From NCBI RefSeq assembly GCF_030864355.1, contig NC_083395.1:3038001-3102000 (forward strand): 64,000 nt of DNA, written 5' to 3'. The notes under the pieces were generated by a model. That model was not told where the DNA came from. It saw nothing but the letters and a program-made list of their open reading frames with translations, and did no database searches. The DNA is from Cutaneotrichosporon cavernicola (Eukaryota; Basidiomycota; Tremellomycetes; Trichosporonales; Trichosporonaceae). Below, in pieces: positions 45,780 through 56,969 of the stretch. Numbering within the stretch: the first letter of the stretch is position 1; each line of letters begins with the position of its first letter. A program made the position numbers and the translations under genes.

Positions 45780-47045
45780 CTACATTATCACTTTCCAGAG
45801 GGGGACGAACAGCGACGCATTCCAGCCCAGTAGGGTAGCCTCCCAAACAGGCCAGACACCAAGGCGCGCCATGCCGTCGACGAAGAAACCAGCCGACCAA
45901 CCAAGCCAGAGCCAGACGTACGCGAATCCCGCAGCCCGCTCCACGAGCGTGAGGAGGGGTCCCTCGTCATGACGTTGGATACCGCGGGCGCGCTTTATGG
46001 CGCGAAAGCGGGGTACGAGGAAGGCTTCGGCGGCGATCGCGATGGGCTGGACGAGGAAGAACGGGGAGAGACTGAGCACGTCGCGCGCGTTGATGGTCTC
46101 GCGGCGCCCGAGGGCGTCGAGGAGAAGAAGAACAGAGGAGATGTCGTGATACAGCCCCGACAAGGTGAACACGAGCACCGACTTGATGAGGTTGGACCAC
46201 GCCGTTGGAGGTGGGGATGGGGATGGGGATTCCGCGAGCTGGGGTGACGAGTCCGAGGCAGCCGACGCGCCATTGGGGCTAAACTCAATGGGCGTGGAGC
46301 TGCCGGACGCAGGCCGGGTGGTGTCGAGCGGGCCGGGCCGGTTGCGTAGCTTGCCGTTGCGTAGCTTGGTTGAGCCGCCGAGTGTCGGTGCCGAGTCTGA
46401 GCTCGGCTGGGTAACCGCACGCCGGTACAACTGCAGACCACTTGGAGGGAGACCGAGGACACCTTCACCCAGCCCGACCCACGCCCAGATATGATACATC
46501 CGGCGGTTGTACTGCTTCCACGCCTTGGGTCAGCTTGATTCTGATGCGGAATGCAAAGAACCCTGTTGTGAGAGGGGTGTAGGCGTGGCGTGACAAAGAC
46601 AAAGCCGCTCTGTCACTCTGTCAAGGACAGAGCTCAAGACTGACACAGGAGCAAGTTGGAGCCAAGACTGACACAAGAGCAAGTTGGAGCCAAGACTGAC
46701 ACAAGAGCAAGTTGGAGCCAAGACTGACACAAGAGCAAGTTGGAGCCAAGACTGACACAAGAGCAAGTTGGAGCCCCAACGTTCCTGCGGCGAACGCATG
46801 ATGGGGACGTAGCCGAGGTAGGCCCATGAGCCAGCGATGAAGGGTGCGAGGGCGGCGCGGGCCAGCCGCCATTCCGGCGTCGGAGGGGAGAGGAGGGCGA
46901 GGATGTGTGCAGCGATGAGGACGGCGAGGCCAACGTCGAGCAAGGTCAGAGCGCGCGGCTTGGGGAGCATGGCGCGGAGGGTCTTGAGGCCGTCGACGAT
47001 AGTAAAGGTCATTGGATGGTGAGTGGAGAGAGTGCTTCTTTTCAT
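45780..47045 (-). CDS. MBOAT/wax-synthase-like membrane protein, core apparently missing
   Basis: Two coding-like segments flank a minisatellite. The upstream one (ATG 47045, with a second ATG at 47012) encodes hydrophobic helices, ALTLLDVGLAVLIAAHILAL and LARAALAPFIAGSWAYLGYV, ending RSPQERW. The downstream one (from about 46537 after CTGACCCAAG) encodes RMYHIWAWVGLGEGVLGLPP, a Ser/Pro-rich loop and a C-terminal membrane part resembling wax-synthase MBOATs: SVLVFTLSGLYHDISSVLLL (with the invariant His), LSPFFLVQPIAIAAEAFLVP and FAYVWLWLGWSAGFFVDGMA. The middle of the family, including the FW-RRWHQ-like motif, is not seen. Only about 250 bases separate the parts and no standard donor is visible. 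It may be truncated or a pseudogene. The family call rests on resemblance. Confidence 0.45.
46635..46774 (-). repeat. 28-base minisatellite, five copies
   Basis: The unit on the + strand (CAAGACTGACACAAGAGC then AAGTTGGAGC) is repeated five times. Copies 2-5 are identical; the first has one changed base. The unit length is not a multiple of three, so if translated each copy shifts the frame. On the gene strand it is T/C-rich. Confidence 0.95.
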
Positions 47046-47872
47046 GTTGGGTTGTGGCTGTGGGGTTTACGCGTCGAGCGTTGAATACGATCAAGGCTTG
47101 TGCGTTCGTGTGAGGTGACTTGCTTGACAGGGATGCGAGATTAGAAACGACAAGGCTGGGGTACTGGCGTACTACTGGCGTACTGTAGGGGTATTGTACT
47201 GGGCTAGATTCTGTGGCGCATGCATGGCGCAACTTGCAACATCTGGTGCGCAAGAGAACCAAACAAGGTCCCACCAGCGCAGTTTCGGAAATAGCACAGT
47301 TATCCGGTGTCCGGTGCGACATTCCACTCGAGGATACGTACGTATGCATAGCAATAGATATATCAGTCGGCAGTCAGCAGTCAACTGCGCTACAATCGTC
47401 GCGTCGCTCGAGTCGAAAGTATTGACAAGGTCTGTGCCATTCCAAGCACTGCCGTGCGGTATGCATCCGGGAGAGGGAAGAGGGTGTGAGGTACCGAAGC
47501 GGCCCGAATGCGTGATGAGCAGATTACCCGCCTGGCGAGTTGGCATCGTTCCTTCCAACATCCGACCCGACATGGTGGGCGCTCGTATCGATAACCTACC
47601 GCGTATCGCCGCCGCGGTCATGGCGTCGAGCCAGTGCATTCGGGCGAGATGAGCCCGACATAAGGAAACCATGAAATCCAATACTGGATTTTGGATGACG
47701 GCCGAGAACCCGTCACGGGGATAGAACCACACCGTGCCTCGATACAACCAGGCAATGACTCGAATCGAACCACATGACCACTCGGATTATTAGACATGAG
47801 ATATTGATCTCCAGCCGACTTTTACTATTCCATCTTCATCTCACTCCCTCCCACTCCCCCCCACTCAACGCA
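47046..47872. other. Divergent intergenic region, MBOAT-like gene and arrestin
   Basis: These 827 bases lie between divergent starts. A 191-codon minus ORF (47172-47747) and overlapping + ORFs have no recognisable content. TACTGGCG is repeated at about 47162-47180. CT-rich sequence leads into the arrestin start. Confidence 0.4.
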
Positions 47873-50012
47873 ATGTTCGGCTTCCTGCGCAACCAGAGCC
47901 GGGCGGGTTCGCGCACGTCGTCGCCATCACGCCGCGGACCACGGATCTACATCAACGTTCCCAGTTACGGCGGCGTGTTCATGACCCGTCCCGCCCCGGA
48001 TGCCGATCACGGCTCGGTCTCTACGCTGGCCGATATCGATACCCGCGGGAGGGAATTGCATGGCGAAGTCGAGATCGACTTGCCACGCGGTACTGGTCGG
48101 CGGAGGTGTCGTGCCGTACGCGTCACCCTGCGTAATGTCAGCCGGCTACACATGGGCGACGAGAGGGGGTGGGAGGAGGATGTATTGTTTGAGCGAACGC
48201 TCGAGGTTAAAGGCGCTATTATTCTCGAGGAGGGTGTCACTCGGTATGTTTTGATGGAATGCCGCGCTGACCAAAAGATTCAGCTTTACCATTGTGGTTC
48301 CATGGTCACTTGCGCCGTATGATGTTCACCCGACCGGATCGATTAATACTACGATCCACGCAGAGGTCGAGGGTCTCGCTGGCAAGACGCGCAAGACGCC
48401 CTCGCCAGGCTCGTCATTGGCCAACACGCCTTCGGGGACGCCGAAACGCGGACGCTCGCCTGTGCGCCAGCGCTCTGCCGTTCTGCCAGAGAGCCGGGGA
48501 TCGAGCGGGAGCGGGACGCCAGTCGAGGTTGGAGATGGGTTTAACGCACCAGGAACACATGAGATACTCTCACAGATGCTCGTGTCGTGGAGCGATCCAT
48601 CCAGCGCAGCGGCCGACGAGGCCGAAGTCAAGTGGTTGACTGGGACGGTCAAGACCAACCGCTCCATCACGCTACTGTACAATCCCGACCCGAGTAATGG
48701 TGTTTCGACGCTCGATGAGAGGCGGCGCGGCGATGTCGACGGCCTCGGCGCGTTCGAGGTCCGCTACCTGTCCCAAGTTGTGAGTCGAGTCTGAGAGTTC
48801 AGCGGTTGGCTGCTAGAGCAGCGCTAACGCCCAGTGGACAGTCTGCGCCCTCATGAACATCATGCTCAACATGTCCCACCCAGACCCCAAGACGACCATC
48901 TACTACGCCCGCGTCTCGATGGTGCAACGGGTCGCGACAATGTCACCGCGTGACGACGCGGCTACTACCAAGCCGCGTATTTCCAACACAACCTTCCCGT
49001 TGTGGGAGAAGGGTATCAAGCCACCACCACAGCGCCCGACGCAGGGCACTCCGGCAATCTGGCGCGGAACAGAGGCGGGCGGAAAGGACGAGGGCGGGCT
49101 CTCGCTGATTGGGAGCGCGCGCTTGCCGACCGACGAGACGGGCCGGCCATCGACTCTGCCTCTGTGAGTAGTCGTTCATCTCCACTGCGCGTTTCCCGCA
49201 CTCCGACCTTGGCCCAAGCTGACACCAGCGTCCAAACCCCCATGTCGACATCCCACGCAATCCTCCTGGAAGTCTTCTACTCGGTATACGGCGAGGACGT
49301 CTCTGGCAACAGCCTTCCTACACCGGCACAGGGCCACCTCCGCCTCCTCAAAGTCGACAAGCCAGTGACGATCCCTTCCTGCGCCTTCATTCCCGACGTT
49401 GTCGATCTTCCCTCATACGGCTCACACAGCTTCTCCTCGGAAGCATGCAAAGTCTGCTCCACGCCGGCCGCAGAACAACTATGCCGCCTCTGTACATCCT
49501 CAGTGCCCCATGTCCGGCACGACCATCCCCCAAAGAGGGTCGGGAACGAGAACGGGATCTGCCCCGACTGCGAGTATCGGTTCGTGACGGACGACGTCAA
49601 GAATAAGTGGGCGGACTGTGCGTGTGGGCTCAGTCTGCAGGCGCTCGAGGCGCGTATGCGCGGTGTGGATCTCGAAGATGCGGGGGTCGAGCCGGCTAGT
49701 GAGAGGAAGGGGAGGGAGATGGTGTACAGCGGGGCGAATTCGGGAACGAGCACGCCGGCCATAGGCACGAGTGCCAACACTGTGAGCTCGATGGGTTCGC
49801 ACGTCGGGAACGCGCGGGGAGATACCACGCCGACCACGCCGGGAATGACCACGCCGGGAATGACCACGCCGGGAATGACCACGCCGGGAATGACCACGCC
49901 GGGAATGACCACGCCGGGAATGACCACGCCGATGACCACGCCAGGTGGCAACACACCGGAAGCGACGACGCCGGCAGCGACAATCCCAGACGCACCACCC
50001 GCGTACGAGTAA
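47873..50012 (+). CDS. Alpha-arrestin (ART family) with Cys-rich insert and terminal PY motif
   Basis: Arrestin-fold adaptor that recruits a Nedd4/Rsp5-type ubiquitin ligase to membrane cargo. ATG at 47873 (MFGFLRNQSRAGSR). Four exons give about 657 residues. The N-lobe runs from IYINVPSYGGVFM through LHGEVEIDLP, CRAVRVTLRNVSRLHMG and TRFSFTIVVPWSLAPYDVHP. The C-lobe follows WTVCALMNIMLN with SHAILLEVFYSVYGEDVSG and LLKVDKPVTIPSCAFIPD. A cysteine-rich segment then appears (CKVC, CRLC, CPDC, CAC), looking like a zinc-binding module. The tail has six tandem GMTTP repeats and ends PPAYE, a PPxY ligase-binding motif at the extreme C-terminus. The cargo is unknown. Confidence 0.82.
49841..49930 (+). 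repeat. 15-base minisatellite, six perfect copies, coding
   Basis: GGGAATGACCACGCC is repeated exactly six times and encodes PGMTT units in the arrestin tail. A diverged seventh unit follows. Confidence 0.95.
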
Positions 50013-50391
50013 AAGCTCCACCTGATCCGTGTCGCAAATAGAAAACAACTACTAGATTAGCATTGACTGAACAGGCCTGTACTGTATGTATCATTACTCT
50101 TGCCATCACTCTTGTTCTCACTCTCGCTCACATTGACTGCCTCGTGTATTGCTGTTCCGCCACGCGACTCCTGACACATCCATGTCCCATGCAGTTGTTG
50201 CCTGGAATGCTGTTCTTGTTCCCAACTTGCGCCCAACAACTGTGGGAGCCTACATACGGCCAAGTATGCATGTAATCCTAGATACATCCTTGTGTGCATG
50301 TACACCATGATTCAGGTCAAACAGTACCCAAGCACGATCCCCAGTATGAATACATGTATGTTGAGGCGTCTGCGGTTCTCCGGCTGCGCAG
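50013..50391. other. 3' flanks of convergent arrestin and hydrolase genes
   Basis: These 379 bases lie between two stop codons. They are AT-richer than the coding DNA, with no gene seen. Confidence 0.4.
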
Positions 50392-53331
50392 CTAGACGGC
50401 CAGGCGCTGGAGCTTGGTTTCGAGATCTTTGTCCGGCTTGACGTCGAGAGTGCTGGTCGGCTGTTCCTTGACCGTCTCCTCCTTATCTTCAGCCACCGCC
50501 TCTGGCGCATGCCCGTCCCCGGCCCTACCATCCATAGACTCACGCTGTCCGGCACTGTTGAGCTCGATTGACAGGCGCCGTCCGTTCTCCCCACTCCGTC
50601 CGTCGACAATCTTGTGACCATCACCGCTTGCCCACCCGTCGACGCTTCCGCGGCCCATGTCCGAGCTCCTGCGCTCCTTGTCAACACTCCGCCGTCCAAG
50701 GTCGACAGACCGGCGAGATAGCGCGACACTAGCGCGCTGCGCAGGACTGCGACCCGCCTCGCTCCGCTTCTCCATGGTCGCGCTGTCCTCCTCACCACTC
50801 TTCCGCTCGCGGTTGACGGCGTCGACATCAGGTTTCTCGGCGAGGTGGGCCCATAGAGCTATGGCCTTGGACTCGCGATGCGTCGGTGCGTCGACGCTCT
50901 TGCCTACCCGCTTGGCGAGGTCGGGGTTCGCGAGGCCGGCCAGCGCGGCCAGTGGCGGGCGATCGCCAGCAAGATCGCGGGTCAGGAAACCCTGCTTCTC
51001 GGCCTCCTCGCGGTCGGCCGCCCGCAGGTCGCGATACTTCTTCAACTCTTTGGCGTACTTCTTGTCCCAGACGGCCCGCTTGTTGATCCACGTCTGGATC
51101 GGTCCTGCACTCGTGACCCGCCCGATGTGAGGCCGTAATGTTGGGTCGAGTGCCGGGATGCCGTCCTGCTCCATCGGCGTGATGCGTCCGTGTATGCTCA
51201 CACGCTCCGCCACTAAGTGACTGTCCACCCATGCTGGCCGCAAGCCCCGGACCCGGATGTGCTCTCGAACAGGATGCTGGGTGTGCTGGAAGTGTACACC
51301 AGTTGGCGTTGTGGGCTCTTCATCGCTCGAGGTCGGCGGCCCCTCCTCCAAGTCCGTTTCAGAGCCCGAATTGCCTCGCGACATGGGAAGAGATGTGGGT
51401 TCGCTCGCCAATGGCCCTGGAGCGCGTTCAGAGAGTGGTGAAGTCTGTGTGTCCTTCCCACCATTAAGAATCGACACGTCCACCGAGCGCTTCCGCTTCC
51501 AAACTGCCCAGATAGGTTCCGATGCAGTGCTACTATGTCGTGAGGGCTCTGGCGGGGCTACGGTCGTGCCCAGAGAGCTCATTGAGAGGCCCATCTCCTG
51601 TGCTGAGTCGGGCGCGCTATTTGCCCTCGACGGCATGGCTCGCGAGCCGCGGCTCTGCGCTGCGTCCTTGAACGCCCAAATGTTGAAGCTGTATGTTAGC
51701 AGAGGTAAACCGAACAAGCTCACTTTGCTGTCCCTCTAAAGATTTGCTTGGCACTGCGCGTCCACGCGAGTGTGGTAGCAACGTGACATGCACCCTCGAA
51801 CACTTGCATCTCGACATAGGTTGGCGGGTACTTGTCCACGAGGGCGGCCTCGTTGGGGTACTCGGCGAGGGTCGCCTCCGACGGCGGGTAGAGCGTGGGG
51901 TGGGAGGCCTTGTGCGCCACGTAGATGATTTCGTCGCGTAGGAGCTCGGCGCCACCTACTGAGATGTATAGAGGACACAGGCCACCAAGAGATCCATTGT
52001 TTATGGGAGAGACAAGTGGGTGGGTGATGAGTGTGTTTGGACTAATGTCAGCACCACACGCAAAGCTCACGAGCTCACCAGTAGAGCTGGATCTGGTCGT
52101 CGACAGTAACATCCTTGCCGTCCAGCTCAACCTTTATCCCATCTCCAGGAATCGGTGGCCAGACTTCGCTGGGCTTGTAATGGAAGCTAGTGTGAGCTCT
52201 GTCTCAGCAAACACCTCACCCGACGCTAGGAATGTAGTCTCCACCGTCCCATTCCATGATACTTGGCATAGAGTGGGTCAGATCAACCCATGGCGACATG
52301 AGACTGGCAGCCGCAGGCATGGGAAGACCCATCTCGCGGATCACGACCAGCAGCGACAAACACATGCCGCCGCCGGCCGAGTCTCCCATGAAGATGATGT
52401 TCTCGGGCGCGATTGGCATGTGATGTCCCGGGGGCGGGTCGATGAGATACAAGTACGCAGCAATCGAATCTTGGAGGCCGCAGGGCTGTGCGAATCAGCA
52501 GGGGGCTCCAGAAACATGGGCTCACGAAAGGATATTGAGGACTGAGGCGGTAGTTTGGCACAAAAGCGCGAGCACCCGCTTTGCGTGCATGCCGCTGGAT
52601 CTGGTATCTGTGCATGTCCAGCGAGGAGAAGAAGAATGCACCTCCGTGGATGTAGAGGATGACGCGGTCCCCGACGACCTCTCCTCCGCTGTCATCCTTG
52701 ACCGCTCCCGAGCGGCCCCGGAATGAACCTATCCAGCTTTTGCGCTTCATGCGCTTCACCTCCTTGCGTTTCTCATAGTCCTTGCGCATCTTCGGTGAGC
52801 CCGTGCATAACCCCAGACATACCTCGATCCACTCGCCCTCTAGCACCCGCCCGCGAACCTGCCACCACTTGCCGCCGCCGACAAGCTTCAGTCCCTTTCC
52901 GTCGGGGCCGTACGACTCGAGGTGGCGCGTGAGGATGTCTGCTGCATCTGCGATCAAGGATTCGGGGATGGTGACTACCTTGCGCCGCACCCATCCTGTT
53001 TGTGTCAGTCGGTTCACGAAACACCCCGGCCGCCAGTGGCCGGGGCCCGACAAGGCTCACGCGGAACGGGCACCGGCTGCGCAGTGAAGCCCTGGACTTC
53101 CTCGACACCGTGGCGGCTTGCAAAGTCGAGGAAGCGGCGGATGACATTGAGGCCCTCCTCGTAGCGCAGCTGGTTGCCGGGGAGCGTCTCGAGGCTTGTT
53201 GGGGAAACCGAGGAAGATTTAGCATTCCGGGGTCTACGCCTTGTTGGCCAAGTAACACAGTGGGAGAGGAATGTGGAGACAATGGTGGGACCTGCGGCAA
53301 AGGCAACGCTGGTCGTGCCGTAGGCAGGCAT
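50392..53331 (-). CDS. Alpha/beta hydrolase (HSL-like, GDXG family) with long C-terminal extension
   Basis: Serine ester hydrolase of the arylacetamide deacetylase/hormone-sensitive lipase group. ATG at 53331 (MPAYGTTSVAFAAGP). Six exons join in frame into about 890 residues. Oxyanion motif YIHGGAFFFSS, nucleophile in FMGDSAGGGM, acid region YISVGGAELLRDE and His in FEGACHVATTL are all present. The catalytic part ends near residue 480. The remaining 400 or so residues are polar, Ser/Arg/Lys/Glu-rich and probably disordered; they contain a possible helical block (WINKRAVWDKKYAKELKKYR) and repeated RRSVD-type segments. The family is usually 320-500 residues, so the extension is unusual. The substrate is not evident. 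Confidence 0.85.
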
Positions 53332-53709
53332 TGTGAGAGAGGAAGGAGACAAGAGTTGATGCGAACAACAAGGAGACGGAGATGCAGATGCAGATTATTA
53401 ATTAGAGCATGCGTATTTCTCGTATCTAACTGATTACAGCATCAGGAACAAAAGCACAAATTACCGTGCGCCATGCGCCACTCGGTCATACCCACCTCCA
53501 CTCCACCGTACTTCTTTGTCGGACCACGTGTCAAAGTAATGACGTGGGGGAAAATACCCCGTGGGGTTGAGTCGAAATTGATTACAGTTGATCTCAAGTT
53601 GACTCGTACTGGCCTGGCGAGCAGCTCAAGTCTCAATCTCTACAAAATAAGGAAGTAAGGTTGCAAGATTGGCATCTCAGTCTTCAACTTCACTCCAACC
53701 ATCATCAAC
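53332..53709. promoter_or_regulatory. Divergent promoter, hydrolase and AsnRS
   Basis: These 378 bases separate divergent starts. A CCACGTGTCA E-box-like site lies near 53523-53532 and a TGACGTGG near 53540-53547. Functions are inferred from consensus only. Confidence 0.45.
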
Positions 53710-55723
53710 ATGGCATCCCAACTCCCCACGCTTTACGTGGACGAAAAGAAGGGCTCCGACACGGCTGCAAAGGGCACCCAGGACAGCCCCTTCGCAACCC
53801 CCGTCGCCGCCTACCTCTCCCTCAACCTCACCGCCGACAAGGAGCCCCTCAGCGTCTGCCAGATCCTCACCGCCAAGGTGACCGAGGACAACAAGACCGA
53901 GTGGGTCGAGCTCTCTGGTGCCGGCAAGAAGAAGCTCGCCAAGGGCATCGACGCGCAGCGCAAGAAGGCCGCCAAGGCTGCCGCGGACGGCGAGCGCCTC
54001 GCCAAGGAGGCCGCCGAGACCGAGGCCCGCCACAACGCACTCCGTGCCGAGGCTTCCAAGGTCAAGCTCGTGGAGGACTCCAGCAAGCCCACTGCCACCC
54101 TGGTGAGTCGAGAGGTTTTGACGGGCGGGTCGTGGCGCATCGCACTTTTGGTGCACGGGCTGGAGCACGCGGCGCCGCGGCTTTAGCGTGCTAGGTCCTT
54201 GCTCTGAATTGTGCCAATTGCGGTCGAGCCGCTGAATGGCATCAATTGTGTGTGAGACAGGACGGCGTCGTCCGATGTCTGAGTGCGATGTTCGAGTTTG
54301 AGTCGAACAACGCTTTCGCAGTTATCGGCGCCATAATTCAAGTCAAACCGTTGTCTCACACTCACTCTACTCAATTCGAAACATTGTTGAGCAACACGCT
54401 GACCTGCAGGCTAGGGCCAAGGGCCTCCCCGACCACACTGACAAGCGTGTCCGTCTCCAGGGCTGGGTGCACCGCTTGCGCAAGCAGAAGACCAACTCTT
54501 TCGTTGTGCTCCGTGACGCCTCTGGACCCCTCGTGCAGCTTGTCCTCGCCGGCGACTGCATCAAGACGGTCGACGCGCTGGACCTCACAATTGAGTCGAC
54601 CATCGAGATCACGGGTACCGTCCAGAAGGTCAAGGAGGGCCAGAACGCGCCGCAGGGCATCGAGGTCGTTGTCGACTGGTGGAAGATTATCGGGCGCGCA
54701 CCTGCTGGTGATGACGCTTTCGAGGGCCGCATCCAGGCCGATGCCGACCCATCCACCCGCGCCGACCTGCGTCACCTCGAGCTCCGTGGCGAGACCGCCA
54801 CGGCTGTGATGCGCTTCCGCGCCCGTCTCCTCCGCGCGTTCCGTGAGGCGTTGGACGAGATCGAGTTCACCGAGGTGACGCCGCCTTGCATGGTGCAGAC
54901 CTCCGTCGAGGGTGGTTCGACCCTCTTCTCCTTCGACTACTACGGCGCTCCGGCGTACCTTACCCAGTCCTCGCAGCTCTACCTGGAGACTGTGCTCCCC
55001 TCGCTCGGCAACGTGTACTGCATCCAGGAGTCGTTCCGCGCGGAGAAGTCGTTGACGCGCCGCCACTTGTCCGAATACACCCACTTCGAGGCCGAGCTCG
55101 CGTTCATCGACTTCAAGGACCTGCTCGACCACCTTGAGCACATCATCACGTCGGTCGTGGACAAGCTCCTTCAGGACCCGGTCGCGTCCGAGATCCTCAA
55201 GCAGCTCAACCCCGGCTTCGTGCCTCCCCAGACGCCCTTCATGCGCCTCGACTACCGCGACGCGATCAAGTACCTCAACGAGCACGGGATCAAGAAGGAG
55301 GACGGAACTGACCACGAGGTCGGAGACGACATTGCTGAGGCGGCTGAGCGCAAGATGACGGACCAGATCAACCGGCCCATCATGCTCATCAACTTCCCCA
55401 AGCACCTCAAGTCGTTCTACATGAAGCAGATTGCGGGCGACGAGGACTACACTGAGTCGGTCGATGTGCTCATGCCGAACGTCGGCGAGGTCGTCGGTGG
55501 CTCGATGCGTATCTCGGACTATGACGAGCTCATGGCTGGGTACAAGCGCGAGGGCATCCCGCACGAGCCATACTACTGGTTCACCGACCAGCGCAAGTAC
55601 GGCACTTGCGAGCACGGCGGCTACGGACTCGGCGTCGAGCGCCTGCTCGCGTGGTTCCTCGACCGCTACACTGTCCGCGAGTGCTGCCTGTACCCGCGTT
55701 ACATGGGTCGCGCGAGGCCTTAG
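53710..55723 (+). CDS. DED81: Cytosolic asparaginyl-tRNA synthetase
   Basis: Class II synthetase that charges tRNA-Asn. ATG at 53710. Two exons (53710-54102 and 54410-55723) encode 568 residues. The N-terminus TLYVDEKKGSDTAAKGTQDS and a Lys/Ala-rich helix are the eukaryotic AsnRS appendix. The OB fold contains VRLQGWVHRLRKQKTNSFVV. Catalytic motifs are AYLTQSSQLYLETVLPSLGN, FRAEKSLTRRHLSEYTHFEA (motif 2) and GTCEHGGYGLGVERLLAW (motif 3). The TDQRKYGTCEHGGYGLG block favours Asn over Asp specificity. The 307-base intron (acceptor CTGACCTGCAG) is the longest among the housekeeping genes here. A 482-codon antisense frame is a codon-bias shadow. Confidence 0.95.
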
Positions 55724-56238
55724 TGTAAGAGACATTAGATCATGAATGTAAGCGCGTGTGATGACTGGGTTCAGAGGGTGCGTTTTGTTGGCAAGATTGG
55801 GGGAAACGAAGTCGGACAAAAACGATTAGGTCGGATTCGCTCCATGACTGATACAGTAGCAAACGCCAGTGCGGGGAGGAGGTTATTGAGCGTGCCACCT
55901 CTTCTGGGAAACATTATGGCCATCCTCGTCATCGGCAAAGTGGGCCGGGAAGCTGGGAAAGAACAGAACGCCACAGTTTGGCACCATCAGTCGCTGCTGG
56001 GACCCCTTCCCTTGCGCTCGGCTCGGCGCAGCGCGCGGCGCGACCGGCAAGCCGTTCGCACCACGGGTACCCGTGTGCTCAAGGCGAACTGCTGCGCCGC
56101 ACCAGTCGGCTCTCCACTCCTCCCACCCCTCATCATAAATAGCTGAAACGCACTGACATCTCCTCATCATAAGTAGCTGAAACGCACGACATCTCCTCAT
56201 CATCAATAGCTGAAACGCACGACATCCCCGTCCACAAC
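55724..56238. other. AsnRS 3' flank and 5' region of the acidic gene
   Basis: These 515 bases end in three tandem 33-34 base repeats (annotated separately) just upstream of the next start codon. No gene was seen. Confidence 0.45.
56128..56227 (+). repeat. Three tandem 33-base repeats upstream of the acidic gene
   Basis: Copies at 56128-56161 (34 bases), 56162-56194 and 56195-56227 share CTCATCAT then AGCTGAAACGCA then GACATC. The array ends 11 bases before the ATG at 56239, so it lies in the 5' leader. Confidence 0.92.
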
Positions 56239-56969
56239 ATGACGGACGAACAGCCTTTCCCTGACGTGAGTCGACTTTGGCCCTGCTGAGTCTAGGACTT
56301 GACTTGGCTCTACTGACTGTAGGACTACGACGACTGTGGCCCTGACAGCGGCGACGAAGAAGACGACAACGAAGATGACGAAGAAGACAGCGACGAAGAA
56401 GACGACAGCGACGAGGAAGACGAAGAGCGCGGCCGCTCACGGTCAGTCAAGGAGCTTGGGTAAGGGTGATGAGGGAGCGAGGTGAAGTGAAGGGGTTGGG
56501 TGAGAAGGGCAAGCCATAGCACCAAGCTCGTAACCATCACTACTCTATGGATATATTCTGACTGGGATCCACCTAATGACTTGGCACACAAGAGCGCGCC
56601 AGATGTACGAGTACTCGCCACCTTTCGAATACGTGAGTACCGCGCTGGTCTGGCTCATGGTAGGACTGGGTTGACTGTGACCCCTCGGACGGGGAGGGTA
56701 GCGAGGAGGACGGCAAGGACGGCAAGGACGAGCCCAAGGACGACGGCAGGGACGAGCCCAAGGACGACGGCAGGGACGAGCCCAAGGACGACGGCAAGGG
56801 CGATGACGTTACAGAGGAGGACGAACCCAATGACGAGGACGGGGACGAGGACATGACTACCCAGAAGGTGTCCGAAGAGGACAGTGACGCAGAAGAGGAC
56901 AACCAGGAGGATGGCGATGAGGGCCAGGACAAGGACGAGGACGAGGACAAGGACAAGGGAGAGAAGTAA
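56239..56969 (+). CDS. Acidic two-module low-complexity protein, unrecognised
   Basis: No known family. Exons 56239-56265, 56323-56459, 56593-56632 and 56664-56969 join in frame (donors GTGAGT, GTAAGG, GTGAGT; acceptors TGACTGTAG, CACACAAG, ATGGTAG) to give about 169 residues. The protein looks like two copies of one module. A short exon ends in PFPD or PFEY. A phase-0 intron follows, then DYDDCGPDSGDEED or DWVDCDPSDGEGSEED, then a long acidic run. The second run includes repeats of KDDGRDEP. Almost every residue from there on is Asp, Glu, Lys or Gly. The strict open frame and matching introns argue for a real gene. The role is unknown; histone- or nucleic-acid-protein-binding acidic tails look similar but prove nothing. 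Confidence 0.65.

Noticed and set aside
46635..46774. Repeat array considered as CRISPR-like
   Set aside because: The units abut with no spacers and the sequence is eukaryotic; it is a minisatellite.
47172..47747. 191-codon minus-strand frame in the arrestin upstream region
   Set aside because: Composition is not protein-like, no domain is visible, and it occupies a divergent promoter.
47735..47790. T-loop-like GGTTCGATTC on the minus strand
   Set aside because: No T-stem, anticodon arm or acceptor stem can be drawn around it.
54371..55819. 482-codon minus-strand frame
   Set aside because: It is antisense to the well-identified AsnRS exon and rich in Leu/Val/Arg/Glu in the way produced by GC-biased third positions. 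It has no recognisable domain.
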